DNA of 64,000 bases, from the NCBI RefSeq assembly GCF_014192225.1, contig NZ_JACHXS010000012.1, positions 124,001-188,000 on the forward strand, read 5' to 3'. Position 1 is the first letter of the stretch. Every line of letters starts with the position of its first letter. Made by a program: the position numbers and the translations under genes. This stretch comes from Pseudoduganella umbonata. GTDB taxonomy: Bacteria; Pseudomonadota; Gammaproteobacteria; Burkholderiales; Burkholderiaceae_D. Under the pieces are notes generated by a model. The model was not told the DNA's origin. It searched no databases and saw only the letters and a program-made list of their open reading frames with translations. Below are positions 31,474 through 41,433 of the stretch, piece after piece.

Positions 31474-32121
31474 ATGGACAAATTTACGATCTACGAGGGC
31501 CTTGTCGCCCCGCTCGACCGCTCGAACGTCGATACCGACGCGATCATTCCGAAACAGTTCCTGAAATCGATCCGCCGCACCGGCTTCGGCCCCAACCTGT
31601 TCGACGAATGGCGCTACCTGGATCACGGCGAACCCGGCATGGATAACTCCACGCGTCCGGTGAACCCGGATTTCGTGCTGAACCAGCCCCGCTACCAGGG
31701 CGCGTCGATCCTGCTGACGCGCAAGAACTTCGGCTGCGGCTCGTCGCGCGAGCACGCCCCGTGGGCACTGGAGCAATATGGCTTCCGCGCCATCCTGGCA
31801 CCCAGCTTTGCCGACATCTTCTTCAACAACTGCTTCAAGAACGGCGTGCTGCCGGTCGTCTTATCCGAAGCGCAGATCGATCATCTGTTCGACGAAGTCA
31901 AGGCCTTCCCCGGCTACCGCCTGGTGGTGGACCTTGAGCAGCAAGTCATCCGCTCCCAGGACGGCAAGATCTCCTACCCCTTCGAGGTCGATGCCTTCCG
32001 CAAATACTGCCTGATGAACGGCCTCGACGACATCGGCCTCACGTTGCGCCATGCCGACAGCATCCGTGCGTTCGAGGAGCGTCATCTGGCAAGCCAGCCC
32101 TGGCTGGCCAACTCGATCTGA
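31474..32121 (+). CDS. leuD: 3-isopropylmalate dehydratase small subunit
   Basis: 215 residues, normal length. Swivelling domain of the isopropylmalate isomerase, partner of LeuC. Signatures: VAPLDRSNVDTDAIIPKQFL, NFGCGSSREHAPWALEQYGF and FADIFFNNCFKNGVLPV. ATG 31474 is 10 bp after AGAGCAGC; 20 bp separate its stop from leuB. Confidence 0.96.
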   Translation: MDKFTIYEGLVAPLDRSNVDTDAIIPKQFLKSIRRTGFGPNLFDEWRYLDHGEPGMDNSTRPVNPDFVLNQPRYQGASILLTRKNFGCGSSREHAPWALEQYGFRAILAPSFADIFFNNCFKNGVLPVVLSEAQIDHLFDEVKAFPGYRLVVDLEQQVIRSQDGKISYPFEVDAFRKYCLMNGLDDIGLTLRHADSIRAFEERHLASQPWLANSI

Positions 32122-32141
32122 CAACGGTTAGAAAAACAAAC

Positions 32142-33215
32142 ATGAAAATCGCAATCCTGCCGGGCGACGGCATCGGCCCCGAGATCGTTGCCCAGGCTGT
32201 CAAGGTGCTGGGCGCACTCGACGAACAATTCGAACTGGAAACCGCCCCGGTCGGCGGCGCCGGCTACGAAGCATCCGGCCATCCGCTGCCGGAAGCCACG
32301 CTGGCGCTGGCGAAAGCGGCCGATGCCGTGCTGTTCGGCGCCGTCGGCGACTGGAAGTACGACACGCTGGACCGCCCGCTGCGCCCCGAGCAGGCCATCC
32401 TCGGCCTGCGCAAGAACCTCGGCCTGTTCGCCAACCTGCGCCCGGCGATCCTGTACCCGGAACTGGCCGGCGCCTCGACGCTGAAGCCTGAAGTGGTGTC
32501 GGGCCTGGACATCCTGATCATCCGCGAACTGACCGGCGACATCTATTTCGGCCAGCCGCGCGGCGTGCGCGAATGCCCGGATGGTCCGTTCAAGGGCCAG
32601 CGCGAAGGCTTCGACACGATGCGCTATGCGGAAGGCGAGATCCGCCGCATCGCCCACGTGGCGTTCCAGGCCGCGCAAAAGCGCGACAAGCGCCTGACCA
32701 GCGTGGACAAGGCCAATGTGCTGGAAACCTTCCAGTTCTGGAAAGACATCGTCACCGACGTGCACAAGGAGTATCCGGACGTCGCGCTGGACCATATGTA
32801 CGTCGACAACGCCGCCATGCAACTGGTGCGCGCGCCGAAGAAGTTCGACGTGATCGTCACCGGCAACATGTTCGGCGACATCCTGTCCGATGCGGCGGCC
32901 ATGCTGACCGGTTCGATCGGCATGCTGCCTTCGGCATCGCTGGACGCGAACAACAAGGGCCTGTACGAACCGTCGCACGGCTCGGCGCCGGACATCGCCG
33001 GCAAGGGCATCGCCAATCCGCTGGCCACGATCCTGTCCGCCGCGATGATGCTGCGCTTCTCGCTGGGCAAGGCCGAACAGGCCGACCGCATCGAGAACGC
33101 CGTCAAGGCCGTGCTGGCGCAGGGCCTGCGCACCGCCGACATCTTCGAGGAAGGCACCACCAAGGTGGGCACCGAGCAGATGGGCGACGCCGTCGTCAAG
33201 GCACTGGCGCAGTAA
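32142..33215 (+). CDS. leuB: 3-isopropylmalate dehydrogenase
   Basis: 357 residues. NAD-dependent oxidative decarboxylation of 3-isopropylmalate to ketoisocaproate. MKIAILPGDGIGPEIVAQA at the start, LRKNLGLFANLRPA, the tyrosine segment EGFDTMRYAEGEI, VDNAAMQLVRAPKKFDVIVT and NMFGDILSDAAAMLTGSIGM, and the adenosine-binding EPSHGSAPDIAGKGIANP are all intact. Third enzyme gene of the leu operon; asd follows after 69 bp. Confidence 0.97.
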   Translation: MKIAILPGDGIGPEIVAQAVKVLGALDEQFELETAPVGGAGYEASGHPLPEATLALAKAADAVLFGAVGDWKYDTLDRPLRPEQAILGLRKNLGLFANLRPAILYPELAGASTLKPEVVSGLDILIIRELTGDIYFGQPRGVRECPDGPFKGQREGFDTMRYAEGEIRRIAHVAFQAAQKRDKRLTSVDKANVLETFQFWKDIVTDVHKEYPDVALDHMYVDNAAMQLVRAPKKFDVIVTGNMFGDILSDAAAMLTGSIGMLPSASLDANNKGLYEPSHGSAPDIAGKGIANPLATILSAAMMLRFSLGKAEQADRIENAVKAVLAQGLRTADIFEEGTTKVGTEQMGDAVVKALAQ

Positions 33216-33284
33216 ACAACGTGTACACGGAACGTGCCGCTGGCGCGTTCCACAAGAACATCCAAAACATCCGAGGGTAATCAC

Positions 33285-34412
33285 ATGAAATTAGTAGGTC
33301 TGGTAGGCTGGCGCGGCATGGTCGGTTCCGTGCTGATGCAGCGCATGCAGGAAGAGGGCGATTTCGAGCACATCGAGCCGGTATTCTTCTCCACGTCGAA
33401 CACGGGCGGCAAGGCGCCGGCGATGGCCAAGAACGAAACCACGCTGAAGGATGCGACCAATATCGACGAACTGAAGCGCTGCGAGATCATCATCTCGTGC
33501 CAGGGCGGCGACTATACCGGCGAGGTGTTCCCGAAGCTGCGCGCGGCCGGCTGGAACGGCTACTGGATCGACGCGGCATCCACGCTGCGCATGGACAAGG
33601 ACGCCGTCATCGTGCTGGACCCGGTCAACCTGAACGTCATCAAGGATGCGATGACGAAGGGCGTGAAGAACTTCATCGGTGGTAACTGCACTGTGTCGTG
33701 CATGCTGATGGGCCTGGGCGGCCTGTTCAAGGCCAACCTGGTCGACTGGATGACGTCGATGACGTACCAGGCCGCGTCGGGCGGCGGCGCGCAGCACATG
33801 CGCGAACTGCTGACCCAGTTCGGCACCATCAACGCTGCCGTGAAACCGCTGCTGGACAATCCGGCGTCGGCGATCCTGGAAATCGACCGCCAGGTGCTGG
33901 CGACCCAGCACGGCCTGTCCGCGGAAGAAACCAAGCAGTTCGGCGTGCCGCTGGCCGGCAACCTGATCCCGTGGATCGACAAGGACCTGAACAACGGCCA
34001 GTCGAAGGAAGAGTGGAAGGGCGGCGCCGAGACCAACAAGATCCTCGGCCGCGGCGAAGGCTTCGGCTCGAAAGAGATTCCGGTGGACGGCCTGTGCGTG
34101 CGCATCGGCGCGATGCGCTGCCACTCGCAGGCACTGACCATCAAGCTGAACAAGGACGTGCCGCTGGACGAGATCAACGACATCATCGCCAACGACAACC
34201 AGTGGGTGAAGTTCGTGCCGAACACGCGCGAGGCGTCGGTGCGCGACCTGACCCCGGCCGCCGTCACCGGCAGCCTGACGATCCCGGTGGGCCGCGTGCG
34301 CAAGCTGTCGATGGGCCCGGAATACATCTCGGCCTTCACCGTCGGCGACCAGCTGCTGTGGGGCGCCGCCGAACCGCTGCGCCGCATGCTGCGTATCGTG
34401 CTGGACAAGTAA
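33285..34412 (+). CDS. asd: Aspartate-semialdehyde dehydrogenase
   Basis: 375 residues from ATG 33285 (MKLVGLVGWRGMVGSVLM). NADP-dependent reduction of aspartyl phosphate, the branch enzyme to lysine, threonine, methionine and diaminopimelate. Catalytic Cys in FIGGNCTVSCMLMGLGGLF; substrate-binding VRIGAMRCHSQALTIKL; the longer proteobacterial subclass by length. A preceding in-frame leader is dropped as it lacks family similarity; GAGGGTAATCAC gives the ribosome site. Ended by a terminator. Confidence 0.97.
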   Translation: MKLVGLVGWRGMVGSVLMQRMQEEGDFEHIEPVFFSTSNTGGKAPAMAKNETTLKDATNIDELKRCEIIISCQGGDYTGEVFPKLRAAGWNGYWIDAASTLRMDKDAVIVLDPVNLNVIKDAMTKGVKNFIGGNCTVSCMLMGLGGLFKANLVDWMTSMTYQAASGGGAQHMRELLTQFGTINAAVKPLLDNPASAILEIDRQVLATQHGLSAEETKQFGVPLAGNLIPWIDKDLNNGQSKEEWKGGAETNKILGRGEGFGSKEIPVDGLCVRIGAMRCHSQALTIKLNKDVPLDEINDIIANDNQWVKFVPNTREASVRDLTPAAVTGSLTIPVGRVRKLSMGPEYISAFTVGDQLLWGAAEPLRRMLRIVLDK

Positions 34413-34432
34413 GCGTCCGCTTTCTCGTCATG

Positions 34433-34459
34433 AAAACCGGGCCGCGCGCCCGGTTTTTT
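34433..34459 (+). terminator. Rho-independent terminator after asd
   Basis: ACCGGGC, loop CGCGC, GCCCGGT followed by T residues, about 20 bp after the asd stop; ends the leu-asd transcript. Confidence 0.88.
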
Positions 34460-34591
34460 CATGGGCCGACATGCAATCTGCAAGTTGTCTCAGCGCAACA
34501 ACAACCCGGTGCGCACGGTATCGGAACGCCGTATTGTTATCAAAAAGTCTTGCTATTCTAGCTCTCCTTTATTCATCACCATGGAGAGAAA

Positions 34592-35365
34592 ATGTCCCGT
34601 TTCGCCGTTGCCGCCGCCCTTGCCGCGAGCGCCTTTGTCCTGTTGCCGGGGAGTGCCGCGGCGCAGGCCACCGTTGCCCAGTCCAGCCTGTCCGAGTACC
34701 GCTACGAATTGATCGACCTCGACGCGAACGACGGCGTCGCGCCATCGATCACGTTCAACACCACCTTCCGCGGCGTACTCGCGGCAGCGGTGGCCGATGC
34801 CAGCGAGCTGCTGTACTTCGACGGTGACGGAGGCCTGGAGGGCGATGTGTCGTTCGGCGCGGCGGCCGGCAGCGCTGCCGTGCAAGGCTGGCTTACCGAC
34901 GGCGAGATCGGCACGCGCGGCAGCATCGGCAATGCCGGCGAGTATTCGGGGGCGGCCGGCTGGTATGCCGACTACACGCTCAGCGCCAACACCAGGCTGG
35001 TCTTCACGGGCCATGCCGTCGGATCGGTGGAGCGGGGTGCCCTCGTCACGGACCAGTACAGTTCCGCCGGCGTGGCGGTCCTGTTCGCGCCCGTCGACGA
35101 CGACGGCTTCTCGGCGCAGCCGTACTTCGCCCGTACCGCAACCGATTCCGGCGTTCCCGGCTGGGGCAACTTCGACGAGTGGTTCACGCTGGACATCGTC
35201 AACGACGGCAGCACGGCGCTGTCATCGCAGATGGTCATCCAGATCAGCGCGAATGCCGAGGTGGCAAGCCCGGTTCCGGAGCCTGCGACCTGGCTGATGC
35301 TCGGCGCCGGCCTGGCGCTGACGGCGGGTATCGCACGCCGCCGCCGCACCGCCGGGGCAAACTGA
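34592..35365 (+). CDS. PEP-CTERM sorting domain protein
   Basis: 257 residues. Sec signal peptide (cleavage near GSAAAQA), a beta-rich secreted body without recognised enzyme motif (FTGHAVGSVERGALVTDQYS, WFTLDIVNDGSTALSSQMV), and a C-terminal PEP-CTERM tag: VPEPATWLMLGAGLALTAG then RRRR. Such proteins are processed by exosortase and directed to the surface or exopolysaccharide layer; exosortase genes are elsewhere. ATG 34592 follows ATGGAGAGAAA. It is a single gene with its own promoter region (34460-34591). Its ligand is unknown. Confidence 0.85.
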   Translation: MSRFAVAAALAASAFVLLPGSAAAQATVAQSSLSEYRYELIDLDANDGVAPSITFNTTFRGVLAAAVADASELLYFDGDGGLEGDVSFGAAAGSAAVQGWLTDGEIGTRGSIGNAGEYSGAAGWYADYTLSANTRLVFTGHAVGSVERGALVTDQYSSAGVAVLFAPVDDDGFSAQPYFARTATDSGVPGWGNFDEWFTLDIVNDGSTALSSQMVIQISANAEVASPVPEPATWLMLGAGLALTAGIARRRRTAGAN

Positions 35366-35403
35366 GCGGTTCACAGGGGCGTCACGCTCCTGGCCAGAGC
35401 TTG

Positions 35404-35419
35404 CATGCTCCGGAGCATG
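35404..35419. repeat. 16-bp perfect palindrome CATGCTCCGGAGCATG
   Basis: A perfect dyad 38 bp after the PEP-CTERM gene and about 65 bp before fimV. The half GGAGCATG also occurs in a hairpin in the trpB-trpA gap (about 41371-41382). It could be a weak terminator or a regulator site. Confidence 0.6.
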
Positions 35420-35484
35420 ATGTTATGTTGGGATTTGTCCGGGAGAGCCACTGGACGTCCGTTGCCAACTTAACACCATAAAAT

Positions 35485-38334
35485 ATGCCCGTACAAAAAC
35501 GCTCCAGGGTTGCTTCATTCGCGTTGTCTGCACTGGCCAGCGCCGTCATCGGCGCGGCCATCCTCCCGCCGGCGCATGCCGCCGGCCTCGGCAAGCTTAC
35601 CGTGCTGTCCGCTCTCGGCCAGCCGCTGCGCGCCGAGATCGAGCTGACAGCGGTCACGCCGGAAGAGGCAGCCGACCTGGCGGTCAAGCTGGCGCCGCTG
35701 GAAGCCTTCCGGGCCGCAAACATCGAATTCAATCCGGCGCTGCTGAACCTGCGCTTCGACATCGAGCAGCGCGACGGGCGCCGCTTCATCCGCGTGACGT
35801 CGGCGCAGCCGGTCAACGAGCCGTTCGTCGACATGCTGCTGGAGCTGTCCTGGGCCAACGGGCGCCTGGTGCGCGAATACACGTTCCTGCTCGACCCGGC
35901 CGACATGCGCAACGCGCAATCGCCGCAGGTTGCCGCACCGGTCGATGTCAACCGCGCCGCCGCCCAGGCTGGCGCACCCGCCGCATCCACTGCGCCCGCC
36001 GCACCGGCACCGGCACGCGAACGGCCCGCGGCGGCGGCACGCCCCGGCCAGCCGGCGCCAGCCGGGACCGGCGACGTCCGCGTCAAGCGCGGCGATACGC
36101 TGTCCGGCATCGCCATCGACGTCAAGCCGGCCGACGTGTCGCTCGACATGATGCTGGTGGCGTTGTACCGGGCCAATCCCGAGGCCTTCAGCGGCAATAA
36201 CATGAACCGCCTGAAATCGGGCCGGATCCTGTCGGTGCCCGATGTGGACACCGTGCGCGCCACCGACCAGGCCGACGCGCGCCGCGTCGTCATCGCCCAT
36301 GCGGCGGACTTCAACGCCTACCGCAACCGGCTGGCGGGCCAGGTGGAAGCGGCCACGCCGGCGCAGGGGCCGGCGGCGCAGCAAAGTGCCGGGGGCAAGA
36401 TCACGGCCAAGGTCGAGGAGCGGCCGAACCCCGTCAACGAAGCGCAGGACCAGCTGAAACTGTCGAAAGCGGGCGAGGCTTCCGGCAAGGCCGGCCAGAC
36501 CGGTGCTACCGAAGACAAGATCGCCAAGGACCAGCAGGTGGCCGATGCCGCCGCGCGCGTCAAGGAACTGGAAAAGAACGTCAGCGACCTCGAAAAGCTG
36601 ATGGCGGTGAAGAGCCAGGCCGGCGTGGAAGCGCAGCAGGGCGCCGGCGTGCCGGAACTGGACAACAGCGGCGCGCCTGTCGCGGCCGCGCCGCAACCGC
36701 TGGCGCCCGCAGTCCCGGCCGCAGCGCCGGCCGCAAAACCCGCCGCCAAGCCCGCGGCACTGCCTCCGGCGATCGCGCCGGCGAGCGAGCCCGGCATCAT
36801 GGATGCCATCAAGGACAACATGGCCGCCCTCGGTATCGCACTGGCGGCGATCCTCGGCGGCACGGCACTGATCCTGGCGCGCCGCCGCAAGGCCGGCGCC
36901 AAGGTCGTGCAGCAGAAAGCACCGGTGGCCGCACCGGTGGCGGAGCCGGCCGGGCAGTCGCTGTTTGCCGAGGCCGGCGGCCAGAGCGTGGATACCAGCA
37001 ACAGCGTGTTCAATTCGAATTTCGCGCCGTCCGCCAGCCAGCTCGACATGAACGAAGTCGATCCGGTGGCCGAGGCCGACGTCTACATCGCCTATGGCCG
37101 CGATGCGCAGGCCGAGGAGATCCTGAAGGAAGCGCTGCGCACCCATCCGGACCGGCATGCGGTGCGGCTGAAGCTGATGGAGATCTACGCGAACCGCAAG
37201 GACCTGCTCGCGCTCGAGGTACAGGCCAATGAGCTGTATGCATTGACCAAGGGGCACGGCGACGAGTGGGCGCAGGCCGCCGCGCTAGGCCGTTCGGTCG
37301 ATCCGGGCAATCCGCTGTACGGCGCAGCGGGAGGTGCAGGGCCGCTGGCCGCCACCGCCGCCGCGGCAGGCGCCGCCGCGCTGGCCGCCGATGCGATCCA
37401 TTCGCCGGCGCACTCGTCCGATTTTGCCGCGGCGCTGGACGATGCCGCGCGCGCCCGCGCCGCCGAGCCCGCACCGCACGAAGGCCTGGATCTCGACCTG
37501 AGCCAGGAACCGGCCCCGGAAGCGGCCGTCAACGCGCTCGACTTCGATTTCGCCGATACGCCGGCACCGGCGCCGGCGGCCGAAGATCGCCTGGCGGACT
37601 TCGATTTCAGCGACGCCACCGCGCAGCCGGACGCGCCGGCAGCCGAACCGCCCGCCACGCCGGTACCGCCGAAGGTGAGCGACGCGGGCGATGCGGAACA
37701 CTATCTCGACTTCGACCTGGGCGGCCTGGACTTCGAGCCGACGCCGCAGGAAGCCGACAGGGCGGCCGCAGCCAGGAGCGCGCAGGCGCCGGCCGACCCG
37801 TCCGACCTGGCATTCGACGTGCCGGCCCAGCCCGCACCCGCACCTGCATCTGCTCCTTCCGCGGCCGAGCCGGATTTCGACTTCGACCTGCCGCCGGACG
37901 ACAAGGCCGCGACTGGCGCGGCCGCGCCGGGTGCCGACCCATTGGCCGAGCTGGACCTGATGGACTTCGACGTGCCGCCGCCATCGTCGGCTCCGGTGGC
38001 CGCCGATCCGGCACCTGCGCTGGACAAGGAACCGGACCTGGGCTTGCCGGACCTGTCCGAACCGCCGGCCGCGGCCCCGCCGCCACCGGAATTCGACCTG
38101 TCGGGCATCGACCTGGACCTGGACGAAACGGCCACGCCGCAAGACGGCGCGGCTGGCGTGCCGGCAGCGCTGACGCCGCAGCAGATGGAAATGGATACCA
38201 AGCTCGACCTGGCAGTTGCCTACCAGGAGATCGGCGACAAGGAAGGCGCCCGCGAGCTGCTCGACGAAGTGCTGCGTGGCGGCAGCAGCGAACAGGTGGC
38301 GCGCGCCAACCAGATGCTGGCGCAGCTGGGTTGA
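35485..38334 (+). CDS. fimV: FimV/HubP-type polar peptidoglycan-binding protein
   Basis: 949 residues. Signal peptide (to about PPAHAA), FimV N-terminal domain (GLGKLTVLSALGQPLRAEIEL), a LysM-like peptidoglycan-binding segment (VKRGDTLSGIAIDVKP ... LKSGRILSVPD), a coiled coil near residue 350, one membrane helix (MAALGIALAAILGGTALIL), then a long acidic, Asp/Phe-rich cytosolic region with repeated LDFDF/FDFDLP motifs, and the FimV C-terminal TPR-like domain (DTKLDLAVAYQEIGDKEGARELLDEVL). FimV proteins organise the cell pole, type IV pilus assembly and twitching. The order fimV-truA-trpF is conserved in related bacteria. Confidence 0.92.
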   Translation: MPVQKRSRVASFALSALASAVIGAAILPPAHAAGLGKLTVLSALGQPLRAEIELTAVTPEEAADLAVKLAPLEAFRAANIEFNPALLNLRFDIEQRDGRRFIRVTSAQPVNEPFVDMLLELSWANGRLVREYTFLLDPADMRNAQSPQVAAPVDVNRAAAQAGAPAASTAPAAPAPARERPAAAARPGQPAPAGTGDVRVKRGDTLSGIAIDVKPADVSLDMMLVALYRANPEAFSGNNMNRLKSGRILSVPDVDTVRATDQADARRVVIAHAADFNAYRNRLAGQVEAATPAQGPAAQQSAGGKITAKVEERPNPVNEAQDQLKLSKAGEASGKAGQTGATEDKIAKDQQVADAAARVKELEKNVSDLEKLMAVKSQAGVEAQQGAGVPELDNSGAPVAAAPQPLAPAVPAAAPAAKPAAKPAALPPAIAPASEPGIMDAIKDNMAALGIALAAILGGTALILARRRKAGAKVVQQKAPVAAPVAEPAGQSLFAEAGGQSVDTSNSVFNSNFAPSASQLDMNEVDPVAEADVYIAYGRDAQAEEILKEALRTHPDRHAVRLKLMEIYANRKDLLALEVQANELYALTKGHGDEWAQAAALGRSVDPGNPLYGAAGGAGPLAATAAAAGAAALAADAIHSPAHSSDFAAALDDAARARAAEPAPHEGLDLDLSQEPAPEAAVNALDFDFADTPAPAPAAEDRLADFDFSDATAQPDAPAAEPPATPVPPKVSDAGDAEHYLDFDLGGLDFEPTPQEADRAAAARSAQAPADPSDLAFDVPAQPAPAPASAPSAAEPDFDFDLPPDDKAATGAAAPGADPLAELDLMDFDVPPPSSAPVAADPAPALDKEPDLGLPDLSEPPAAAPPPPEFDLSGIDLDLDETATPQDGAAGVPAALTPQQMEMDTKLDLAVAYQEIGDKEGARELLDEVLRGGSSEQVARANQMLAQLG

Positions 38335-38379
38335 TGCGGCGGGCCGGTTACAGCGGAGTCGGCGCGGCGGAGAGGCCGG

Positions 38380-38436
38380 GTTCGCTGCCTTGCCCGCTAC
38401 CTCGACCGCTGCCTTGACCGCTATAATGCCCGCTCT
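38380..38436 (+). repeat. Short degenerate repeats between fimV and truA
   Basis: GCTGCCTTGCCC, GCTACCTCGACC, GCTGCCTTGACC and GCTATAATGCCC follow one another (about 12-bp period). The last copy creates a TATAAT (38422-38427) that may serve as the -10 of truA; no good -35 was found at 17 bp. Confidence 0.6.
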
Positions 38437-38451
38437 TTCATCACGATCGGG

Positions 38452-39282
38452 TTGGCATTGAAACGCATCGCACTGGGCGTCCAGTATAACGGCGCCGATT
38501 GGCAGGGATACCAGGTCCAGCCGCATGGCCAGACCGTGCAGGACAAGCTCGAGGCGGCGATCGAACGCTTCGCGTGCGTCCGCATCGGCACCACCTGCGC
38601 CGGCCGCACGGATGCGGGCGTGCATGCGCTGGGGCAGGTGGTGCATTTCGATACCGACCTGCAGCGCGAACCCCATGCGTGGGTACGCGGCATCAATGCC
38701 TTCCTGCCCGATTCGATCGGCGTGCGCTGGGCCATGCCGCTGCACGAGGTGATTCCCTATGGCGATGCCGAATTCCAGCCCGAGCTCGATTTCCATGCGC
38801 GCTTCTCGGCACGCTCGCGTACCTATCATTACCTGCTGTACAACAACGCGGTGCGCGCGCCGCTGCTGTCCGGCCGTGCCGGCTTCTCGCACCGGCCGCT
38901 GGACGTGGAGCGGATGCGCGCCGCCGTCCGCCCGCTGCTGGGCCGGCACGACTTTTCGGCGTTCCGCGCCGCCGGATGCCAGGCCAAGACCCCGGTCAAG
39001 GAGATGTACGAGATCGGCATCGAGCGGCACGGCGACATGATCCTGTTCACGCTGCGGGCCAGCGCGTTCCTGCACCACATGGTGCGCAACCTGGTCGGTT
39101 CGCTGGTCTACGTGGGGCAGGGCCGGGAAAACACCGACTGGCTGGGAGAACTGCTGGAAGGGCGCAACCGCACGCTGGCCGCGCCCACCTTCATGCCGGA
39201 CGGCCTGTACCTGGCGCAGATCGAATACGACAGCAAGTGGGGCCTGCCGCAGGAATCCCCGCGCATCCTCCCCGCCTTTTAA
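38452..39282 (+). CDS. truA: tRNA pseudouridine(38-40) synthase
   Basis: 276 residues from TTG 38452, or 274 from TTG 38458 (KRIALGVQYNG), which is the usual protein start; no ATG is available, so initiation is from TTG. TruA makes pseudouridine at positions 38-40 of tRNA anticodon arms. Catalytic Asp in CAGRTDAGVHALGQVVHF; FSARSRTYHYLLYNN, DFSAFRAAGCQAKTPVKEM and FLHHMVRNLVGSLVYVGQG are signatures. Normal length. trpF follows 12 bp later. Confidence 0.95.
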   Translation: MALKRIALGVQYNGADWQGYQVQPHGQTVQDKLEAAIERFACVRIGTTCAGRTDAGVHALGQVVHFDTDLQREPHAWVRGINAFLPDSIGVRWAMPLHEVIPYGDAEFQPELDFHARFSARSRTYHYLLYNNAVRAPLLSGRAGFSHRPLDVERMRAAVRPLLGRHDFSAFRAAGCQAKTPVKEMYEIGIERHGDMILFTLRASAFLHHMVRNLVGSLVYVGQGRENTDWLGELLEGRNRTLAAPTFMPDGLYLAQIEYDSKWGLPQESPRILPAF

Positions 39283-39294
39283 AAGGGAAAACCC

Positions 39295-39984
39295 ATGCAC
39301 CGTACCCGCATCAAGATCTGCGGCCTGACCCGCGAAGAAGACGTGGCCGCCGCCGTGGCCGCCGGGGCCGATGCGATCGGCTTCGTGTTCTACCCGAAGA
39401 GCCCGCGCTACGTGACGCCGCAACGCGCGGCCGAACTGATCGCGGCCCTGCCGCCGTTCGTTACGGCCGTCGGGCTGTTCGTCAATGCGTCGGCTGAAGA
39501 GGTGGCGGAGATCGTGCGCGTGGCGCCGGTCGGCCTGCTGCAGTTCCATGGCGATGAAACGGCCGGGCAATGCGCGCTGGCCGCTGCGGCCGCCAACCGG
39601 CCGTTCGTGCGGGCCTTCCGGGTAAAACCGTCCACGACCGGTACCGAGCTGCTAGAATACGACGCACATAGCCGCGCCTCCTCGTCCCTGTTCAACGGAG
39701 TGCTGCTCGACACGTTTGTCGATGCCTATGGCGGCGCAGGAAAGGTTTTCGATTGGTCTGTCATTCCAAAAGAACTCGCGCATCGGGCCGTTTTGAGTGG
39801 TGGCTTGAGCGTGCAAAATGCGACTGGCGCGGTGGCGCAGGTTCGCCCCTGGGCGGTTGACGTCAGTTCCGGCGTCGAAGCCGCCAAGGGGATCAAGGAT
39901 GCCGGCCTGATCGCGCAATTCATTGCCGCGGTCAGGGCCGGCGATGCAACCCCCGGGAACGGCGTGCAGGTTCGTACTGATTGA
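39295..39984 (+). CDS. trpF: Phosphoribosylanthranilate isomerase
   Basis: 229 residues. TIM-barrel enzyme of tryptophan synthesis. RTRIKICGLTREEDVAAAV contains the catalytic Cys, GADAIGFVFYPKSPRYV, LLQFHGDE and the phosphate-binding LSGGLSVQN and VDVSSGVEAAKGIKD are intact. ATG 39295 follows AAAGGG. It precedes trpB and trpA; no trpC or trpD is in the window, as usual for this split trp organisation. Confidence 0.96.
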   Translation: MHRTRIKICGLTREEDVAAAVAAGADAIGFVFYPKSPRYVTPQRAAELIAALPPFVTAVGLFVNASAEEVAEIVRVAPVGLLQFHGDETAGQCALAAAAANRPFVRAFRVKPSTTGTELLEYDAHSRASSSLFNGVLLDTFVDAYGGAGKVFDWSVIPKELAHRAVLSGGLSVQNATGAVAQVRPWAVDVSSGVEAAKGIKDAGLIAQFIAAVRAGDATPGNGVQVRTD

Positions 39985-40024
39985 AGCGTACGGCAGCGGC
40001 GTTCCCGTTTTCAGAGAACGCCCC

Positions 40025-41266
<1,242 letters not shown>

Positions 41267-41274
41267 TTGTTGCT

Positions 41275-41330
41275 CAAAACCGGGGTCTGACCCCGGCGTC
41301 GAGAAATATTGCTGAAATTCGGGGTCAGGA
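41275..41330. repeat. Dispersed palindromic repeat in the trpB-trpA gap
   Basis: CCGGGGTCTGACCCCGG (variant core with T/A swap) followed by GAGAAATATTGC and a partial second core ATTCGGGGTCAGG. Same family as the element at 29597. Confidence 0.8.
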
Positions 41331-41334
41331 AAGA

Positions 41335-41356
41335 GTGATCGCTTGCAAGCGATCAC
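41335..41356. repeat. Perfect 22-bp palindrome before trpA
   Basis: Arms GTGATCGCTTG and CAAGCGATCAC with no loop. It lies in the 167-bp trpB-trpA gap, followed by a second hairpin with GGAGCATGCTCC (about 41371-41382). It could terminate, protect mRNA, or bind a dimeric protein. Confidence 0.8.
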
Positions 41357-41433
41357 CGCTCCACAGGCGCGGAGCATGCTCCACGAAACCCCTGCTGCGC
41401 TCCCATACTTAAGAAACATTTGCCGAGAATAAT

